Shown: one piece after another, positions 57,293 to 64,000 of the stretch | How the letters are laid out: every line of letters begins with the position of its first letter | Numbering within the stretch: position 1 is the stretch's first letter | DNA from: Ophiosphaerella korrae | Taxonomy: Eukaryota > Ascomycota > Dothideomycetes > Pleosporales > Phaeosphaeriaceae | DNA length: 64,000 nucleotides | Reading direction: 5' to 3' | Assembly: GCA_028456385.1 (NCBI GenBank) | Contig: JALNQF010000032.1 | Location: 186,001 to 250,000 of the forward strand | The notes under the pieces: model-generated | The model's input: the letters and a program-made list of their open reading frames with translations, nothing else | Databases searched by the model: none | Told to the model about the DNA's origin: nothing | Program-made: the position numbers and the translations under genes

Positions 57293-57905
57293 AGTGGGAT
57301 GGGGATGGTGTGGGATGGGAGGGGGAGCAGGAGGGGGAGGCGGATATGTGTGGATGTGCGATCAGGCTGGGGGACAAGGCTGCCAAGGCTGGAGAAGAGG
57401 AGCGGGCGAATCTGCGGTGGAGAGAGACGCCACGGCTGAGGAGTGCAGAAGGACTGGAGTGTGCCTTGTGCGTAGCCTTGCGTGCGCAGCCTTGCGTGTT
57501 GTCGCGGGACACTCGTCACATATGGCAAGGGTACGTGAAGTCATAAACATTATTTCATTCCTACTCTATGGTATATGGATGTACTGCTAGGAGATTCGTT
57601 ACATGCCAATGATGCCGTCTCAATTCAATCCAATCTCCTATATCCCATCCATATTGTCCAACATATCTGCATCTACCCAACCCAACCCAACCCAACCACT
57701 CACAGAAACACTAACAAAAGGCAAAGGGGGAATCATGCTAAATACGTGCAAGAAAGGATAATAATAATAATAATAAACTCCGCGCTATGCATGCAGTTCG
57801 TAAGATATGCGCGCAATGCAGTGGGAAACCCAAAAAAAGGGGGGCAGACGAGAGGAGAGGGGGGTATCAAGGACGCAACTCAACAAGACCACGAAAAAAA
57901 ACACA
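57293..57905. other. Intergenic with simple repeats
   Basis: About 610 bp, upstream of the seven-TM gene. It holds a CCCAA x4-5 tract (about 57675-57697) and an ATA/AAT tract (about 57761-57776). No gene. Confidence 0.6.
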
Positions 57906-60900
57906 CTACGAGCGCGCAGGGATATTCTCCAACTCGCTACGCTGGCGCAGATACTTCGCAGCGAGATGGTCGCCGCCGCGCATGGACTGCTCCATCCAGT
58001 GCTGCGCAACGCACATGGTCATAGGATCGCTGCGGGCGAGGTCCTGAGAGGCCTTTCGTTCGCGGTTGAGGAGCTCCGTCTTGAAAACGTCAGAGGGCTT
58101 AGTGAGAGGGAGGACGGCGCGGTGCATGAGTTCGGGGGAGGTGAGGTGGAGGATAGCGAGTTCGCGCTCGGCGACGGCGTCGCCTTCTTTGGCGGTGATG
58201 ACGAGCATGCGGGCAGCGTCTTCCATTGTGTAGCGGGAGAGGGGCTCCGCGGGGGTGGTTGGGGTTGTGGAGGATTGACCGGACTTTTCCGAGGGGGTGG
58301 TGCTTTGCTTGATGACGGCGTTGCGCTTGGTGTTTTGGGTGATGACTTCGTCGACGAGCTCGACCATTATGCGGCATACGTCTTGCTTGAGACCGAGGGC
58401 TGCAAGGCCGACATCCCAGAATGCCTTGCCTCGTGCTGTCTTGTCGAGCATTTGCGCAGGCACAAAGGAAGCGATGTACTGAAGATCCCTAAACAGAGTC
58501 TTTGGCCGAATATTGGAGTCGCGGAGGAGTCCTTGTATGACTTCTACTATCATGTCTGTGCTAACCGGTCCAACAGGAGAACGTGCTCCATTGCGAGGAA
58601 GTGGAGAAGCATTGCTCGCTCGGTCTTGGTTCATGCTGTGGGAGCGGCGCTCTTCACAGTTGGCAATCGCCTCCTCCAGATTTTGCGCACGATTGGTGTG
58701 CGTGGCTGGTTCTCGCGAGCTGAGCTCGGGCATGGCACCGAGGGTTGGTGACTGAGGAACAGGTGGAAGCGTCTCGCGACGGTTGTTGTAAGACTTTCCA
58801 TTCCGAGACGAAAGCGACGCAATGATAAGCTGCTCAAGCTCGTAGAGAGCATGCAATTTGGAGTAAGGATTAGGGTGCGTCTGGAACTTGTTCAGAAGAC
58901 GACGGAAAGCCACGTTGTAGGGGAATTCCAACAAGCCTGCCTTCTTTGCAGCAGAGGACCCAGCTGATTGGGTGGTTGCGTCGCTAGATGCGGATGAATG
59001 CTCGCCAGCAGAGTGGTGAACGTCGGAGCCAGCATGCTGGTACGTCGCAACTGGTGGAGCTGCTTGGCTACGTTCAGTGCGACCAAGTGCTTCTAGCGGA
59101 ACATTGCGCTGATCTGGAATTGCCTGCTTGCGCATATTCTTCGTGCTCTTCTTCTTCAGCAGCAGCTTCTTGCGCGCTCGCTCCTCCTCGTCTCGTCTTT
59201 GGATACAATCCTCAAGTAATTCACCTCCGAACCAGGAATCAGTCTCGCTTCCGCTTGCGAAGACCATAGCTCCCAAATCGCTCAACAGCAGGCCAGTGAG
59301 AGTCTGTTTAAGGTCGAGCATGAAACGACGCTTGTCCTCGTTTACGCTCGCAGACTGCTTCAGCATCACCGTGCCCTTCGATGATGATGCGGTGCGTGGC
59401 CGAATGCTGGTGGCGCTGGTAGGAGACTGTGCCTGGGTCTGGAACGGTGACCAGAAGGTCGCCAACGAGTCAATAGCCAACACCGGTGACGCGACACCAA
59501 AGTAGTCGCCGCCCCAAGGGCTCTGGTCGAGGCTTTGCTGCGAGCCATTCCGATTCGCAGCAGACCTCAGATTGTTGTGGCTCGGGCGCTGAGCGAAATC
59601 AAGGTTCCGTGAACCCGGACGGCCATGGGTCTCGTACTCCTCATCGCCTGCAATAGATAGCGTGCCGACGCCAGTGAGAAATAGGTCGCCCTTTTGTCTG
59701 CCGCTTTCAAGAATCTGCTGGTCTCGTTTGTATAGATCACTGGCCCAGAGAACAGGCGTTTCAATCAGGTTTTCGCCAACAATCTTGTTGACGCACTTGT
59801 CCACCTCAAGACAGAATCGATGGATCCTCTCCTCGCCTTTGCAAAAGTTCTCAACGCCATATTGCATAAGCCACTTGAGCGTGATCTCTGATTGCTCGTC
59901 TGAAAGCTTGTTTGGTCCGCCAAAGTCTTGAGGAGCAGACATGACATCAACCAAAGCAGCCTCGCCCTTCATGAGGAAATTATTTGTCGAGGATTTTGAA
60001 TAGTTGCGTGTCCGCTGGCCTTGGATAGGCTTTCCATCAAGAGTCTTTGTTGGCTGGCCCATGATCTTGAGAGCAAGCGCGACATTCCTCGCCTCTTCAT
60101 AGACAGCAGAACCTCGTACATCACTGATATACCACATCTTATCGCGCAGAGTCTTGAAGCCCAGCATCATTTCTTCAATCATCACGTCAGATCGTTCTTG
60201 TGATTGTTTCAGCCAAACAAACCAGGCTTCAAACTCCTCAATCGCATTTGCCGCCTTGCTGAGGGAATCCCGAGGACCACGCGAGAAGTAGTTCAGGAGA
60301 GCAGCATATCCGTTCCTCACCAACGTCGCCGAGGTGAGTCTTCGGAGGCTCTGCAAAGTCTTGTAGTAGAGGTGCGCATTGACGAAGTCAGAGCGCGCCT
60401 GGCACTGATACATGGCTGTTTCAAGCATAGTAACAAGAACTGAGCTATTCTCTTGCTTCTCCCCAAGTTGAGGATTGCTATTGCTCCTCGGATACTGCGG
60501 CGAACGATGCCGTGCAGGCACATTCCTTTGGCTGGCAATCAAATTGGTGAGCTGACTCTGGCTTTGACCCTGATTGTATGGGTTTCGAGATCCAAGGTTG
60601 TCGCTTGAGTGGCGGACGACCCCGCGTCCTCGACCTCCCTTTCGTGTAGTCATGCGGTTGCTGAAATTCTTAGATTCACTATCCGGAGCAAGGTCCTTTG
60701 GAATCTCGTATTCTTCAACTAGTTTGACGATTGCCTCTTTCAGCTGATGGTAATCGTTTTCTAAATCAATTCGGTCTCCGTTACCCTCGTCGTCACTGCT
60801 GTCGCTGTCAGGTGAGTCCTCGTCGCGCTCGTCTTCATCATCTGAATCCTTGCGCATACGAGACTTTAATTGCTTTCCGTCTGCAGAAATGTAGAGCACC

Positions 60901-63007
60901 GCCCAACGCTCGGCACAAGGATGGCATGAGCCAGAAGTTGCTTCGAAACCAATGATCCGGCTCATCTCAGAGCACAGCATTCTTAAATGCTTTCCATAAG
61001 CCTCAGTTGGGGCAACCTTTGGATCGATCTGGCGGTCGTCCAAAGGTAAAGCACTGATGCTGTCTAATAACGGCTCTCTTGAAGTCTGATCGCTCGTCAT
61101 GGAAGAAGCGCTTGCACTGAGTATAGAACTAGCGTCTGTTACAGACGGCGCTGCATTGCGGAAGGGCACAGAAACGCCTGACATGGAAGACGCAGAGGAA
61201 GCGAGCCCAGTTCGCCGTTGGGCTTGCTGATCAATATGGCTAGAGGACGGACGTCGCTCCGGGAACAAGGTATTGACCATTGTGACAATGTCAGCAGGGG
61301 AGAGAACAATGAATGGCTGAACTTCCACCGTCTCTCGTGGAGAAGTAATGGCTTTTGCGGGAAGGAGGATAGGCTTGGCCGGTATCTTGGTGTGCTTGAA
61401 CCTCGCTAGGATGTTCTCAATATGATTGCGAATTTCCGGGAGGACAGGCACTTGTTGCCGCCTACCACCAATGTTAGCTGTGTGGAAGAGCGAGAAACCA
61501 AAGGAAAGCTCGTACCAATTGTAGGTCATATCCAAGACATGTTTTTGCGCTCGGATGGCGATTTCCTTAAGAATCTTTTGGCGGGCATGTTCGCTGATGT
61601 GGTGGCCCACCATAATGCCGTGCGTCTGTTGGGAGTTAGTTTGCGTATCCCGGATACAGGAAAAGGAGTACCCGCCTCGGGGTGAATGATAGCATTCAGT
61701 AAGAAAGTAGAGAAAAGCCAACGTGACACAAAAAAGTTTTGTGATGCTTTCCGGAGATTCTTCTCCTCGTCCAATTTGCGGAGGATGGCGTTTCCAATTT
61801 CGAGGACACCTTCGGGAATGCCTCCAGCGCTAGGCTCATCATCAACAACTTCAAAGAGACGCTTGACAAACTTGTCAAAATACTCATCAGCTGCAATTGT
61901 GTCTTTTGTGCTCCGGGGAACTTGCTGGGCGCCAGCTCGCGCAGACTGCTCCTCGGCCTTCTCGAGCAAGAACTGGCCTTCCTGTAGGGCTTGCATGAGA
62001 TAGAGCTCCAAATTGGCTTTTCCAGGCCATTCCCGCATACCTGCCCATACGTCCAAAACGGTCTTGATGAACTTTTCGGAGCCGGGCTTGATGTCCTTGA
62101 TCAGTTTGGCGCAGGTAGACGCCCAAACATCGGTACGGCGGAGGTCCTCTGCAGAATCCGGGCCGGAAGAATTAGCAAAAATGGTGTACACAAGAGCGGC
62201 CAGGGGATCGTGGCGCTGGAAGGACAGGAGGCGCTCTACGGGGTTGGTGCCCTGCGGGTTGGGCTTGTGCGCGCCCACATTCTTACCACGGGCCTGCATA
62301 GCCATAACGGAATCAATAGGATCCAAAGCATGGCGAAAGGACGAGACAGTAGTCAGCTCCTGCTGAGAAAGGCTAGAAATGCGGGCAGCAAGGAAATCGG
62401 GATTGGTGCGAATCTCGGAAATAAACTCCAGGAGACTGTCCAAAATCTTGGGCGGGACTTCGTTGAGAAAAGTCGAGGAAGAGAGGGGCTTGTCGGTCTT
62501 GAAGTTCCGGGACTTGGCAAACTCGAGATCGGGTTCCAGGAGGGCATACTGGCGGGTGGCGTCGCACGAGTTGCGCACGTCATTAAGGGCATTGTAGAGC
62601 GAGGCAAAGCCCTTCTTGTCGTCGGAGCGGAAGTTGTCGACCAGGGTGCGGTAGGCCAGCTCGCCGCAGTGGACCAGACGGGCAGAAAGGGCGCTGGAGA
62701 CCAGCCAGCGGTGTAGGCGGACGCGCGAATGGGCCTTGCGCTGCTCCTGGTAGCCCTGCAGACGGATCAGGTGAGCCAGCTCAGCAAGGGAAGTGGCAGA
62801 GGTGGGGATGGCAGCCGAGGGCAGGTACGAGTCGGAGTAGGAGGAAAGGTCGGCGGGCAGCAGACGCGGCAAACGACCGGCGGGGGCAGCCATGGCGGGC
62901 TGGAGCGGCGGGCGAGGATGCGCGGACTCATTATTGCTGCTGGAGTGGGCGTGGATGAGCGAGTCGAGGAGGGTACTGTCAAACGCTCCGCCAGGTCGAC
63001 TTCCCAT
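57906..63007 (-). CDS. Very large conserved protein of unknown function
   Basis: Three predicted exons: 61676-63007, 61516-61625 and 57906-61461, for 1665 aa. I do not recognise the family. The N-terminal ~440 residues look helical and globular (SLYNALNDVRNSCDATRQYA; WAGMREWPGKANLELYLMQAL). A middle region is acidic and Ser-rich, with an RKGGRGRG patch. A helical domain follows (ARSDFVNAHLYYKTLQSLRR), then coiled-coil-like basic stretches and a C-terminal repeat-like end (AKEGDAVAERELAILHL), suggestive of Sel1/TPR helices. No signal peptide or TM. The first intron (61626-61675) needs a GC-AG splice or a 32 bp GT-AG one. The second (54 bp, in frame, CTAAC branch) could be read through. A start at 63340 through an extra intron (63151-63273) is possible. 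The shape suggests a scaffold or regulator. Confidence 0.7.
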
Positions 63008-64000
63008 GGTAGTTGGCGGTTGGTGGGGACTGAGAGGTCGAGGCGGCGGCGGCGGCGGAGCCTCGACAGGCGGATCGTCGGTGAGGTTTGTAGGATTGTG
63101 CGAGGGCGTCTGGCTGCGGGACGAGACGTGTGTTACAGTGGGCGACACGGCTGCGAGTAAGTAAGTGAACAGCGCATCGCACAGCGAGCATCAGGCCGAG
63201 CCAGGGCGATTGGGCGAGCGCAGCACGGGCACGGGAGGAGCAATAGGAAAGAAGAAACACGGCGGGCACTTACGTGGAGGGGACTGCGCCGGCGCCAGAG
63301 AGGCAGGCAAGGCGGTATGTTGGGTGCTGCTCCTCAGCATCTTGTCGTCGCCATGAGAAAGAGACCCAGACAGCGATGCGCACTGCCAGATGGAGGGCGC
63401 GTATTGGGGCCGTCCCGTGCTGGGCGCGAGAGGCGAGAGATGCGCTGGCAGCGGTGTCTTATCGATAAGCGGCGGGTAACGTGATTGGCGCCGTAAGGGG
63501 GAGGCAGCGTCTCAGGCGAGTCTGCGTGCAGCAGAACCATCGATTGGGTGCTGCGCTGCGTCTCTAACCAAGCACCGGCAAGCATGCCCGTCTATTGGCT
63601 GCCTGCGCAGACCGCCCATGACTTGCATGTCCAGCACATCGCGACGCTCGCAGCGCCGCCCAATCACCGCCCGCGCCGCTGCACGCCGGCCTGCACGCCG
63701 CCCAAAACCTCACCCTCTCAGCTGCAACGACACCTCCAGCCTGTGTTGCCCAGGAGTCGAGAGTCGATCCAGCGACAGCACATCTCACGCGCCGTCAGCT
63801 CACTGGCGGCGGTCTGGTATGGCTGCGGCGCGTCTAATCAGCCTCCAGCCTTGCCTCCTCGTCTTGTACCGGTACCTGCCCCTCCGTCACCCCATACCTT
63901 CCTCCCTACCAACCACCGCCCTCTCGATGCACACATACTCAACAAATACCTCCTCTCCTCTCCTCTCTACCTGCACCCCATCCCCAACAAGCATCCCCAG
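63008..64000. other. Upstream region of the large gene, window end
   Basis: About 1 kb. A possible non-coding or coding first exon (63274-63340) with a GTAAGT donor is described under the large gene. The last 250 bases are C/T-rich, promoter-like. No further gene is supported. Confidence 0.45.

Noticed and set aside
57807..58751. Plus-strand ORF of 314 codons
   Set aside because: Antisense of the C-terminal part of the very large minus-strand gene.
1..64000. CRISPR arrays, rRNA, tRNA, integrated virus
   Set aside because: No regularly spaced repeats, no rRNA-like or tRNA-like folds and no viral genes were recognised on either strand by eye; a tRNAscan or Infernal run would be decisive.

Overview
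The window is 64 kb of nuclear DNA from a filamentous ascomycete. The gene content and style best fit a Dothideomycete, probably Pleosporales; this placement is inference, not proof. The evidence is genes broken by introns of mostly 42-72 bp with GT...CTAAC...AG signals, long intergenic gaps, fungus-specific families (FSH1-type hydrolase, highly reducing iterative PKS, Ulp2, vacuolar M18 aminopeptidase) and short AT-rich inverted-repeat elements. I reassembled nearly all gene models by hand from splice signals and reading phase, so exon coordinates are predictions.

Left third (1-30 kb), mixed secreted and housekeeping genes. It opens with the 3' part of a trypsin-like protein. Then come a secreted two-propeller phytase with EGF-like repeats (-), a flavin monooxygenase (-), a small unknown three-exon gene (+), a secreted BNR/propeller protein (-), a secreted M14 carboxypeptidase (+), an M18 aminopeptidase (-), a small secreted cysteine-containing protein without a visible ATG (-), the PP1 inhibitor-2 homologue (-), a 4EHP-like eIF4E (+), a Ulp2-type SUMO protease (+), a PQ-loop membrane protein (-), a gamma-glutamylcyclotransferase-like protein (+) and a secreted beta-lactamase-like protein (-).

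Middle (30-46 kb), a compact secondary-metabolite locus. It holds a full-length ABCB-type transporter (14 exons, -), an FSH1-family serine hydrolase (-) and, divergently across a 1.86 kb spacer, a 2318-residue highly reducing PKS (KS-AT-DH-ER-KR-ACP, no C-methyltransferase, +). The simplest reading is that the PKS makes a reduced polyketide, the hydrolase releases or trims it and the transporter exports it. No P450 or transcription factor lies inside the locus; the nearest oxygenase is the flavin monooxygenase 24 kb away.

Right third (46-64 kb). An AT-rich repeat island holds three MITE-like inverted-repeat elements around an F-box gene. It is followed by a long disordered protein (-), a ZIFL-like MFS transporter (-), a seven-TM protein whose last exon is cut off by an apparent one-base indel (-), and a very large unrecognised protein (-). 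I saw no rRNA, tRNA or CRISPR array.
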